Assembly: GCA_021373135.1 (NCBI GenBank)
Contig: JAJFTH010000003.1
Span: 1,040,703 to 1,104,702, forward strand
Direction: 5' to 3'
Origin: Bacteroidales bacterium
GTDB lineage: Bacteria; Bacteroidota; Bacteroidia; Bacteroidales; UBA1402
Length of the DNA stretch: 64,000 nucleotides
This document shows positions 35,356 through 43,553 of this stretch, in pieces (position 1 is the stretch's first letter; every line of letters starts with the position of its first letter). A model generated the notes under the pieces. That model was given only the letters and a program-made list of their open reading frames with translations, made no database searches and was not told where the DNA came from. The translations under genes were made by a program, and so were the position numbers.

Positions 35356-37248
35356 ATGATCAGTAAAATAAAGTTAGTTAATCTGTTTACAATGCTGGCT
35401 TTAACTTGTTTTTCCTTACAAGCTCAGCAAAAGGCTGTGGATGTTTTGGTCATTGGCGGAGGTGCCAGTGGAACAGCCGCTTCAGTTGAGAGTGCACGCT
35501 TGGGTGTGAAAACGCTTTTGGTAGAAGAGTCTGGTTGGTTGGGTGGTATGCTTACCGGCGCAGGCGTTAGTGCCATTGATGGGAATCACAGACTTCCGGG
35601 GGGCTTTTGGGGTGAATTCAGAGATTCACTGGCAATTTATTACGGAAGTAATAATGCCATGACAACTGGTTGGGTAAGTTACACTCTTTTTGAGCCATCC
35701 GTCGGCAATGAGATATTTCAAAAGATAACTCAGAGAGAAAAAAATCTTTCAGTTTACTTCAATTCTTCCCTTCAAACAATTTCAAGACAAAATGGCTTTT
35801 GGATTGCATCCATAAAAACTCCGAATGGAGTCTTTGATGTCAAGAGCAAAATACTGATTGATGCTACCGAATTGGGCGATGTGGCAAAAATGTGTGGCGT
35901 AAAATATGACATAGGCATGGAAGACCGCCATATTACCGGTGAACCGGCTGCTGCAGATAAAGCGCATGACATTATTCAGGATTTGACTTATGTTGCCATA
36001 TTGAAAGACTTTCATAAAGATGTCAGCATCCTGCGTCCTGTTGATTATGATTCCACTTTATACATTAATTGTTGCATCAATCCGCTGAACAACATCAGTA
36101 CAGGACCGGACAAACCGACATGGACGCCCCAAAAGATGCTTACTTATGGAAAACTTCCGAATGACAAGTATATGATCAATTGGCCTGGCTATGGGAATGA
36201 TTATTATTTGAATATCATTGAAATGACACCGGAAGAACGGGTAGAGGCTTTGAAAAAAGCAAAGAGTGTGACGATGGGATTTGTCTATTTTATTCAAAAA
36301 GAATTGGGTATGAATACATTAGGTTTGGCTGATGATGAATATCCTACTTTTGACAAATTGCCTTTTATTCCTTATCATCGGGAATCAAGACGTATCCATG
36401 GTTTGGTCCGGTTCAAAGAAAATCATATTCTTAATCCATATACACAATCGGAAAAACTCTATCGGACAACAATAGCTGTGGGTGATTATCCGGTGGATCA
36501 TCATCATAACAGATATACCGGTGAAGAAAAACTTCCTGATTTAAGTTTCCATCCTGTCCCTTCGTATGGATTGCCATTGGGTACATTGATTCCTCAGAAT
36601 GTAGACGGCTTGATCGTTGCTGAAAAATCCATATCCGTATCCAACATTGTCAACGGAACCACCAGATTGCAACCTGTAGTCCTCCAAATCGGACAAGCTG
36701 CGGGAACTTTGGCCGCATTGTCCGTATTGCAGAATAAGCGTATTGATGAAGTAGGAGTGCGCGATGTCCAAAATTCATTGTTGAAACATGGCGGATATAT
36801 TCTTCCTTATTTAGATGTTCAAAAAGATTATCCCGCTTTTTTAGCCTTACAGCATATCGGTTCTACCGGAATATTAAAAGGGGAGGGTAAAAGTGTGGAT
36901 TGGTCCAATGAGACTTGGTTCAAGGCTGATTCTGTCTTAAAAATGAATGAATTGGATGGATTGACAGATGTTTATCCTTATCTCAAGATAAATAAATGGA
37001 ACAATAAAGAATTAAGCTGGAATGATGCTTTGAGACTTCTTGAAAAAATTTCAAAGAATGAAAAACTTTTAACCACTAAGAATGTTAAATCATCTGTATT
37101 AAGTATTTATAAATCGATGAAAAAAGGCGGTAATCCTGATTTGAATCATAAGATTACGCGCCTGGAAATGGCTGTATTAATGGATAAGATATTGGATCCA
37201 TTTAATAATAAGCAAGTTAACATTTACGGAAAATACATTAAAAGGTAA
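35356..37248 (+). CDS. secreted FAD-dependent oxidoreductase
   Basis: 630 residues with a signal peptide ending LQAQQ and an FAD-binding Rossmann motif directly after it (VLVIGGGASGTAASVES, residues about 30-46), followed by SGWLGGMLTGAGVSAIDG. Later motifs KSISVSNIVNGTTRLQPV and LQIGQAAGTLAAL belong to the FAD-dependent oxidoreductase family (PF12831 type) often found in Bacteroidetes carbohydrate loci. A C-terminal helical domain (about 480-630) follows. Its substrate is unknown; a role in oxidising a sugar or a released aglycone outside the cytoplasm is possible. First gene of the plus-strand PUL 2 operon, 3 nt before the DUF4434 gene. Confidence 0.88.
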   Translation: MISKIKLVNLFTMLALTCFSLQAQQKAVDVLVIGGGASGTAASVESARLGVKTLLVEESGWLGGMLTGAGVSAIDGNHRLPGGFWGEFRDSLAIYYGSNNAMTTGWVSYTLFEPSVGNEIFQKITQREKNLSVYFNSSLQTISRQNGFWIASIKTPNGVFDVKSKILIDATELGDVAKMCGVKYDIGMEDRHITGEPAAADKAHDIIQDLTYVAILKDFHKDVSILRPVDYDSTLYINCCINPLNNISTGPDKPTWTPQKMLTYGKLPNDKYMINWPGYGNDYYLNIIEMTPEERVEALKKAKSVTMGFVYFIQKELGMNTLGLADDEYPTFDKLPFIPYHRESRRIHGLVRFKENHILNPYTQSEKLYRTTIAVGDYPVDHHHNRYTGEEKLPDLSFHPVPSYGLPLGTLIPQNVDGLIVAEKSISVSNIVNGTTRLQPVVLQIGQAAGTLAALSVLQNKRIDEVGVRDVQNSLLKHGGYILPYLDVQKDYPAFLALQHIGSTGILKGEGKSVDWSNETWFKADSVLKMNELDGLTDVYPYLKINKWNNKELSWNDALRLLEKISKNEKLLTTKNVKSSVLSIYKSMKKGGNPDLNHKITRLEMAVLMDKILDPFNNKQVNIYGKYIKR

Positions 37249-37251
37249 AAT

Positions 37252-38367
37252 ATGGACAATAGGCGTGATTTTATGAAAAAATCAGCAATGGTTGTTGCTG
37301 GAGCATTGGCATTACCTCATATCGAGGGTTTTGCTGCCGAACAGAAATTCAGAAACTTGAATTTAACCCCCGGATTTGTACCAAAGAAGAATGCTTCTCT
37401 TCAAAGTAAGTTGATTGTACCGCAAAAAGCCGGATTACCCATCACAGGAACATTCCTGGACGAAATATCTCATGACATTCCACATCAAAACTGGGGTGAA
37501 GCTGAATGGGATTTGGATTTTCAATACATGAAATCAGTGGGTATCGATACGGTCATCATGATTCGTTCCGGTTACAAGAAATTTATTACTTATCCGTCAA
37601 AATATTTACTTGGAAAAGGATGCTATATGCCTTCGGTTGATTTATTGGATATGTATTTACGTTTGGCTGATAAATACGGCATGAAGTTCTATTTTGGACT
37701 TTATGATACTGGACATTATTGGGAAACCGGAGATATGACCTATGAAATTGAAGACAACAAATATGTGATCGATGAAGTTTGGCAGAATTACGGAGCCAAA
37801 CATCAGAGTTTCCAGGGCTGGTATATCAGCGGTGAAATCAGTCGTGCTACAAAAGGTGCCATCGGTGCTTTTCACGCAATGGGAAAACAATGTAAAGATG
37901 TTTCCAATGGGTTGCCGACTTTCATTTCTCCTTGGATCGACGGAAAAAAAGCTGTTGCTGCAAGTGGAGCCAATTTGACCAAAGAAAACGCCGTTTCGGT
38001 GCAGCAACACGAAAAAGAATGGGATGAGATTTTTGCAGGCATATCCGATGTGGTTGATGCTTGTGCCTTTCAGGATGGTCAGATTGATTATAATGAACTG
38101 GATGCTTTTTTTACTGTCAATAAAAAGCTGGCTGATAAATATCACATGCAGTGCTGGACCAATGCGGAGTCTTTTGACCGCGATATGCCCATTCGATTCT
38201 TACCGATCAAATTCGATAAACTCCGGTTGAAACTGGAAGCAGCCAAACGCTGTGGTTACGATAAAGCCATCACTTTTGAATTTTCCCATTTCATGAGCCC
38301 GCAATCATCTTATGCACAGGCTGGGAATTTGTATAATCGGTACAAAGAATATTTCAATATAAAATGA
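37252..38367 (+). CDS. DUF4434 TIM-barrel protein with Tat-like signal (copy 1)
   Basis: 371 residues. The N-terminus DNRRDFMKKSAMVVAGALAL is Tat-signal-like (twin Arg then hydrophobic stretch), suggesting export in folded state. The body matches DUF4434, a putative TIM-barrel glycosidase-related family: GTFLDEISHDIPHQNWG, VIMIRSGY, FYFGLYDTGHYW, FQGWYISGEISR, FISPWIDG, FQDGQIDY, WTNAESFDRD and AITFEFSHFMSP. The Glu residues in SGEIS and NAESF lie where catalytic acids would sit on barrel strands; both are shared with the copy at 42384. No activity is established for the family to my knowledge. It is 8 nt before the sugar transporter gene. Confidence 0.85.
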   Translation: MDNRRDFMKKSAMVVAGALALPHIEGFAAEQKFRNLNLTPGFVPKKNASLQSKLIVPQKAGLPITGTFLDEISHDIPHQNWGEAEWDLDFQYMKSVGIDTVIMIRSGYKKFITYPSKYLLGKGCYMPSVDLLDMYLRLADKYGMKFYFGLYDTGHYWETGDMTYEIEDNKYVIDEVWQNYGAKHQSFQGWYISGEISRATKGAIGAFHAMGKQCKDVSNGLPTFISPWIDGKKAVAASGANLTKENAVSVQQHEKEWDEIFAGISDVVDACAFQDGQIDYNELDAFFTVNKKLADKYHMQCWTNAESFDRDMPIRFLPIKFDKLRLKLEAAKRCGYDKAITFEFSHFMSPQSSYAQAGNLYNRYKEYFNIK

Positions 38368-38375
38368 CCTGAAAA

Positions 38376-39782
38376 ATGGATAAAAAAGAAAATATTGGTT
38401 ATGTGGCCTTTATTTCAGTCGTTTCAGCATTGGGCGGTTTGCTTTTTGGATATGATACAGCTGTAATTTCAGGAACTGTTTCGCAAGTGACCGCTCAGTT
38501 TCAGTTGACAACCCTTATGAGCGGTTGGTTTGTGGGCTGTGCCCTGATTGGCTCTATCATTGGAGTGGCATTTGGCGGAGCGTTAAGTGACCGGTTTGGC
38601 CGAAAAAAAACGATGGTACTTTCAGCCATTCTTTTTACCGTTTCAGGTTTTGGCTGTGCGCTTTCCAATAGTTTTTACCAGTTGGTTGTCTGGCGAATGA
38701 TAGGTGGTGCGGGCATTGGCATCGTATCCATTGTTTGTCCGCTTTATATATCGGAAATCTCTCCCGCATTGCACCGTGGCCGGTTGGTCTCTTTATATCA
38801 GTTGGCTGTTACAATAGGATTTCTTGCAGCTTACCTGATGAACTATTTTTTGTTGAATATCTCAGTAGGATACGTTTCCTCGAGTCCGATTCTACAAAAT
38901 GTATTCGGTACGGAAATCTGGCGTGGTATGTTGGGCTTCGAATCGCTTCCTGCCTTATTATTCTTAGTGGTGATTTTCTTTATACCTGAGAGCCCGAGAT
39001 GGCTTATTGTAAGGAATAGGGAAAATGAAGCTGTAAATGTTTTCTCTAAAATATACAATGAAAAGCAAGATGTTGCATTTCAGGTCAGTGAAACAAAGGG
39101 AATGTTGCTAAACCAGGAAAAGTCGGATTGGAAAATGTTGTTTCAACCAGGGATTCGTAAAGCTGTTATTATAGGTTGTGCCATTGCCATATTGGGACAA
39201 TTCATGGGGGTGAATGCGGTCTTGTATTATGGCCCTTCCATTTTTGAACAAAGTGGATTGTCAAGCGGAGATTCCTTGTTCTATCAATCTTTAATTGGTG
39301 TTATAAATATGCTGACTACAGTTTTGGCTCTGCTTATCATTGACAAGGTGGGACGTAAGAAACTGGTATATTTTGGAGTGACCGGAATGATCTTATCACT
39401 AATCTTGATAGGAATATATTTTATAAATGCAGAAGCCTTAGGCTTAACAAGCATTTTCCTGCTGGTTTGCTTCCTTGCTTACATTTTCTTCTGTGCCATC
39501 TCCATCAGTGCCGTCATATTTGTCTTCCTGTCAGAAATGTACCCCACAAAGATTCGTGGTTTGGCCATGTCAGTCGCAGGATTTTCGCTATGGATCGGTA
39601 CTTATCTGATCGGGCAACTTACACCGTGGATGCTTGAAACGCTTGCTCCAGCAGGTACGTTCTTCATGTTCGCTTTAATGTGCATCCCTTACATGTTGAT
39701 TGTCTGGAAATTAATGCCGGAAACAGCTGGAAAATCATTGGAAGAAATTGAACGTTTCTGGCTTAAAAACACAAAAAAATAA
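38376..39782 (+). CDS. sugar porter family MFS transporter
   Basis: 468 residues with about 12 membrane segments. Sugar-porter signatures: GYDTAVISGT in TM1, DRFGRKK in the loop between TM2 and TM3, PESPRWL after TM6, QFMGVNAVLYYGPSIF in TM7, DKVGRKK and PETAGKSLEEIE at the C-terminus. Inner-membrane proton-linked uptake of a monosaccharide (XylE/GlcP-like) is expected. It lies between the DUF4434 protein and an AGE-family epimerase, so it probably supplies the epimerase with sugar. Substrate not predictable from sequence alone. Confidence 0.95.
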   Translation: MDKKENIGYVAFISVVSALGGLLFGYDTAVISGTVSQVTAQFQLTTLMSGWFVGCALIGSIIGVAFGGALSDRFGRKKTMVLSAILFTVSGFGCALSNSFYQLVVWRMIGGAGIGIVSIVCPLYISEISPALHRGRLVSLYQLAVTIGFLAAYLMNYFLLNISVGYVSSSPILQNVFGTEIWRGMLGFESLPALLFLVVIFFIPESPRWLIVRNRENEAVNVFSKIYNEKQDVAFQVSETKGMLLNQEKSDWKMLFQPGIRKAVIIGCAIAILGQFMGVNAVLYYGPSIFEQSGLSSGDSLFYQSLIGVINMLTTVLALLIIDKVGRKKLVYFGVTGMILSLILIGIYFINAEALGLTSIFLLVCFLAYIFFCAISISAVIFVFLSEMYPTKIRGLAMSVAGFSLWIGTYLIGQLTPWMLETLAPAGTFFMFALMCIPYMLIVWKLMPETAGKSLEEIERFWLKNTKK

Positions 39783-39807
39783 GAATCAAAATTTAAAATA
39801 CAATATC

Positions 39808-40980
39808 ATGGACTTTAAAAAACTTGAAATACAATATCGGGATGAATTGCTCAAAAATGTGATCCCTTTTTGGCTTGACAATTCGCAGGATAAAGTGTAT
39901 GGTGGTTATTTCAGTTGCCTTGACCGAAAAGGAGATGTATATGATACCGATAAGTTTATATGGTTGCAAGGCCGTGAAGTGTGGTTGTTTTCTATGCTTT
40001 ACAACAAGGTTGAAAAACGTCAGGAATGGCTTGACTGTGCCATTCAAGGTGGTGAATTCTTGAAAAAATACGGACACGACGGTAATTATAATTGGTATTT
40101 TGCCATTGACAGGGAAGGAAATCCGCTGGTGGAACCTTACAACATCTTTTCATACACTTTTGCCACGATGGCTTTTGGACAACTGAGTCTGGCAACCGGT
40201 AATCAGGAATATGCCGATATAGCAAAGAAGACATTCGATATTGTCTTATCAAAGGTGGATAATCCAAAAGGAAAATGGAACAAAGCATATCCAGGAACAC
40301 GTAATTTGAAAACCTTTGCTTTGCCGATGATTCTTTGCAATCTCTCCTTGGAAATCGAACATCTGATTGACAAAGATTTTCTGCAAAAAACAATAGATGA
40401 CTGTATTCATGAAGTGATGGATGTGTTTTTACGTCCGGAATTAGGTGGCATTATCGTTGAAAACGTGAATCTTGACGGAAGCTTATCCGATACTTTCGAG
40501 GGAAGGTCGATGAATCCGGGTCATTCAATCGAAGCCATGTGGTTTATCATGGATTTGGGCGTACGGTTAAATCGTCCCGACTTAATTGATAAGGCTGTGG
40601 AAACCACTTTAAAGATGGTTGAATTTGGTTGGGACAAAAAATTCGGAGGTATATTCTATTTCATGGACAGGTTGGGATATCCTACCCAACAATTGGAATG
40701 GGATCAAAAACTATGGTGGGTACATATTGAAACCTTGATTTCACTCCTGAAAGGTTATCAACTCACCGGTTCAAAAGAGTGCTTGCGATGGTTTAAAAAA
40801 GTGCATGACTACACCTGGTCACATTTCAAAGATACTGAATATCCTGAGTGGTGGGGTTATCTGAATCGTCAGGGCGAAGTCTTGCTGTCATTAAAAGGCG
40901 GAAAATGGAAAGGTTGTTTCCATGTACCAAGAGGTATGTACCAATGCTGGAAAACATTGGAGAAAATAAATAATGAATGA
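39808..40980 (+). CDS. AGE-family (N-acylglucosamine 2-epimerase-like) sugar epimerase
   Basis: 390 residues from the ATG at 39808, no signal peptide, so cytosolic. (alpha/alpha)6-barrel of the AGE family: WLQGREVWLFSMLYN near 45, MILCNLSLEIEHL, GRSMNPGHSIEAMWFIMDLG (one conserved catalytic His) and KLWWVHIETLISLL (second conserved His), then EWWGYLNRQGEVLLSLKGGKWKGCFHVPRG. Members interconvert GlcNAc/ManNAc, mannose/glucose or act on mannobiose; the exact reaction cannot be fixed here. The frame opens upstream at 39748, inside the transporter gene, but the ATG at 39808 matches family starts. It follows the sugar porter by 25 nt, so it likely acts on the imported sugar. Confidence 0.93.
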   Translation: MDFKKLEIQYRDELLKNVIPFWLDNSQDKVYGGYFSCLDRKGDVYDTDKFIWLQGREVWLFSMLYNKVEKRQEWLDCAIQGGEFLKKYGHDGNYNWYFAIDREGNPLVEPYNIFSYTFATMAFGQLSLATGNQEYADIAKKTFDIVLSKVDNPKGKWNKAYPGTRNLKTFALPMILCNLSLEIEHLIDKDFLQKTIDDCIHEVMDVFLRPELGGIIVENVNLDGSLSDTFEGRSMNPGHSIEAMWFIMDLGVRLNRPDLIDKAVETTLKMVEFGWDKKFGGIFYFMDRLGYPTQQLEWDQKLWWVHIETLISLLKGYQLTGSKECLRWFKKVHDYTWSHFKDTEYPEWWGYLNRQGEVLLSLKGGKWKGCFHVPRGMYQCWKTLEKINNE

Positions 40981-41024
40981 TTTAGATACAAAAACATGTT
41001 ATTTAACCTTAAAAAAATGTGCTT

Positions 41025-42302
41025 ATGAAAAAATTTACTTTAATGCTTGCCATGTCATGCATGACAGCAGTTCTTGCAGCTGAAACGCCAACAGTCACTA
41101 GTGTTTGGGAATACACGACAGCCAATTCTACGTTACCGGATTTTTTCGGTACAGGTAGCGGTTGTCGCACTGTTGGATTTGGCACTTTCGAATCAGAAAA
41201 AGTAATTGCAGTACCTACACGCACTTTAACAAATCCGGCTGTGATACTTTTAAAAGCATCAGACGGTACAGAAAAGGTCCGTTTAGACATGACGGGCGTT
41301 ACTGGTGGCAGATTTGTTATTAACGATGCCGGATTTACGACGGATGGCAAGCTTTTGGCATGTAATATGGTAATGACGGCCAATGATGTATTCAAAGTAT
41401 ATCGTTGGGACAATTCCACTGCTGCTCCAACGGTTGCACTTGAGTATACAATGACGGAAGCACATCGTTATGGTGATTATTTAAATGTGACGGGGAGTAT
41501 TACTGATGGAACAGCAAAGATTTATGCTTCAAGTTTCTATGTTGTCGGAGGAACACGCAATATTCTCCGCTTTTCCATGATAGCTGATGTGAACAATCCC
41601 GGTAGTTTCAAATTCAATCCGGTACCTGAAATGTTCCCCATAACCCCTACTTACGCAAATGGATCCATGTCGTCACTGGCTTTTTTACCGAATGGAACAT
41701 TCGCTTATAAATGTCCGGGAGAACAGGTTCGTAAATTGAATGCCAGTATGGTCGCAACTGGAGATACATTACCTGTAAAAACAGCGTCAACCTTTACAAC
41801 GACTCCTAATTACGTTACGACAGTAGGTTCTTCGGTTTATTTGGCCTTTTATAACTATGGGTCAGGGGCGGAATTGGCTTCAATTGTCAAAATCGATAAT
41901 GATAATTGGTTGGCTGCAACTTATGTTCTTTCCACTCCTTCTTTAGGTACAACCTCCAACGGAAATGGATGTGGTCGCGTTTGGGCAGATGAATATGCAG
42001 GACATTTATATTTATATGTATACGGATGTAACAACGGTATTGCAAAATATGAGATTGGCGGAATCTTAGCTGGTATCAATCAGACGGAAAGTGATGATAT
42101 TCAGGTGATTAATAATGACGGATTTATTACAGTAAAAGGAGTAAATCCTTCCAGTATTGAAGTTTACAACATATTGGGACAAAAGATCAAAACACAAATC
42201 AATGATAATCAAGTCGCAATCGGTGATTTGAAAGGTGTCCAGATTGTTCTGGTGAAAGTTGATGGAAAATTGGTCAAAACAGCTAAAGTATTAATTAATT
42301 GA
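41025..42302 (+). CDS. secreted DUF4623-like protein with T9SS sorting-like C-terminus
   Basis: 425 residues from the ATG at 41025 (signal peptide ending AVLAA). The central region (about 30-340) resembles DUF4623, with GGRFVINDAGFTTDGKLLA, FKVYRWDN, EAHRYGDYLNVTGSITDG and a propeller-like repeat pattern. The last 75 residues (GFITVKGVNPSSIEVYNILG, then IVLVKVDGKLVKTAKVLIN) match the pattern of type A T9SS sorting domains, so it should be exported by T9SS. It is probably a surface glycan-binding protein; DUF4623 has no known function. It shares the RWDN/QWDN and YKV-like propeller motifs with the lipoprotein at 48376. A hairpin follows at 42311. Confidence 0.75.
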   Translation: MKKFTLMLAMSCMTAVLAAETPTVTSVWEYTTANSTLPDFFGTGSGCRTVGFGTFESEKVIAVPTRTLTNPAVILLKASDGTEKVRLDMTGVTGGRFVINDAGFTTDGKLLACNMVMTANDVFKVYRWDNSTAAPTVALEYTMTEAHRYGDYLNVTGSITDGTAKIYASSFYVVGGTRNILRFSMIADVNNPGSFKFNPVPEMFPITPTYANGSMSSLAFLPNGTFAYKCPGEQVRKLNASMVATGDTLPVKTASTFTTTPNYVTTVGSSVYLAFYNYGSGAELASIVKIDNDNWLAATYVLSTPSLGTTSNGNGCGRVWADEYAGHLYLYVYGCNNGIAKYEIGGILAGINQTESDDIQVINNDGFITVKGVNPSSIEVYNILGQKIKTQINDNQVAIGDLKGVQIVLVKVDGKLVKTAKVLIN

Positions 42303-42310
42303 TTGATCCG

Positions 42311-42336
42311 GTAGCAACACTTGATTGTGTTGCTAC
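42311..42336 (+). terminator. stem-loop after the DUF4623-like gene
   Basis: Perfect 10-bp stem GTAGCAACAC/GTGTTGCTAC (42311-42320 with 42327-42336), 6-nt loop. It is followed by TGAC and an A run rather than T residues, so it may be a processing or attenuation element instead of a full terminator. Confidence 0.5.
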
Positions 42337-42383
42337 TGACAAAAAAAGACGATAATAATCTTAATCATAAATAGTGATCATAC

Positions 42384-43514
42384 GTGAATGATATGATGAA
42401 TAAAGACAATACAAAGGGTAGAAGAACTTTTTTACGTGATCTGGCGATAGGCTCGGGAGGTATTTTGGCATATACACTAAATAGCCAACCGATAAATGCC
42501 ACAGCTACAGCCGCGTATCGTTCCTCTGAAAAGAAAAGGAAAGGTAACTTGTCCGATAAGATGTTTGAAACTCCAGGTATTCTTAAAGGTATGCCCATTA
42601 AAGCTACTTTCCTGGATGAAGTCAGTTGGGACATACCTCATCAAAACTGGGGTGTAAAGGAATGGGACCTGGATTTTCAGGCTATGAAAACCATGGGTAT
42701 AAATACGGTGGTGATGATTCGCGCCGGTTTGGGTAAATGGATTGCTTCTCCGTTTAATTGTATCCTGAAAACAGAAGATGTCAATTATCCTCCGGTTGAT
42801 CTGGTGGAGATGTTTTTAACCTTAGCCGACAGACACAACATGGCATTCTTTTTTGGAATGTATGATTCCGGAAAATACTGGATAGAAGGTACCTTTCAAA
42901 AAGAGATTGATTTGAATTTAGCTCTGATTGACGAAGTCTGGAAAAAATACGGACATCATCAATCATTCCAGGGATGGTATTTGTCGCAGGAAATCAGCCG
43001 GCGTACCAAAAATATGTCTAAGATTTATGCGGAGGTAGGTAAACATGCCAAAGCTGTTTCCAATAATCTGACCACTTTGATTTCTCCGTATATCCATGGT
43101 GTAAAGACAGATCAGGTGATGACCGGAGGCGATAAAGCAATCACGGTGCAGGAACATGAGGAAGAATGGAATGAAATTTTGACCAATGTTGAAGGTGCTG
43201 TCGATATTCTGGCATTTCAGGATGGGCAAGTCGATTATCATGAACTTCCCGAATATCTGACTGTCAATAAAAAATTAGCGGATGCGCATCAGATGAAATG
43301 TTGGACGAACATAGAATCTTTTGACCGGGATATGCCTATCCGTTTTTTGCCGATTAAATGGGAAAAGCTATTGTTGAAGCTGGAAGCGGCCCGAAAGTCA
43401 GGGATGGAGAATGCCATCACTTTTGAATTTTCTCATTTTATGAGCCCCAACTCTACTTATTTGCAGGCAGGATATTTATTCGAGAGATATAAAGAACATT
43501 TTGGTATCAGGTAA
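42384..43514 (+). CDS. DUF4434 TIM-barrel protein with Tat-like signal (copy 2)
   Basis: 376 residues, paralogue of the 37252-38367 protein with the same DUF4434 motifs: ATFLDEVSWDIPHQNWGV, VVMIRAGL, FFFGMYDSGKYW, FQGWYLSQEISRR, LISPYIHG, FQDGQVDYHELPEYL, WTNIESFDRDMPIRFLP and AITFEFSHFMSPNSTY. The N-terminus KGRRTFLRDLAIGSGG is a clear Tat-like twin-Arg signal. The first Met (42384) and a second ATG (42393) are both possible starts. Two copies in one locus, both with twin-Arg signals, suggest linked but distinct substrates. It precedes the SusC gene at 39 nt and follows a hairpin. Confidence 0.85.
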   Translation: MNDMMNKDNTKGRRTFLRDLAIGSGGILAYTLNSQPINATATAAYRSSEKKRKGNLSDKMFETPGILKGMPIKATFLDEVSWDIPHQNWGVKEWDLDFQAMKTMGINTVVMIRAGLGKWIASPFNCILKTEDVNYPPVDLVEMFLTLADRHNMAFFFGMYDSGKYWIEGTFQKEIDLNLALIDEVWKKYGHHQSFQGWYLSQEISRRTKNMSKIYAEVGKHAKAVSNNLTTLISPYIHGVKTDQVMTGGDKAITVQEHEEEWNEILTNVEGAVDILAFQDGQVDYHELPEYLTVNKKLADAHQMKCWTNIESFDRDMPIRFLPIKWEKLLLKLEAARKSGMENAITFEFSHFMSPNSTYLQAGYLFERYKEHFGIR

Positions 43515-43553
43515 ATTAACAGATATTTTTTAACCATTAAAATCAATTCTTTC

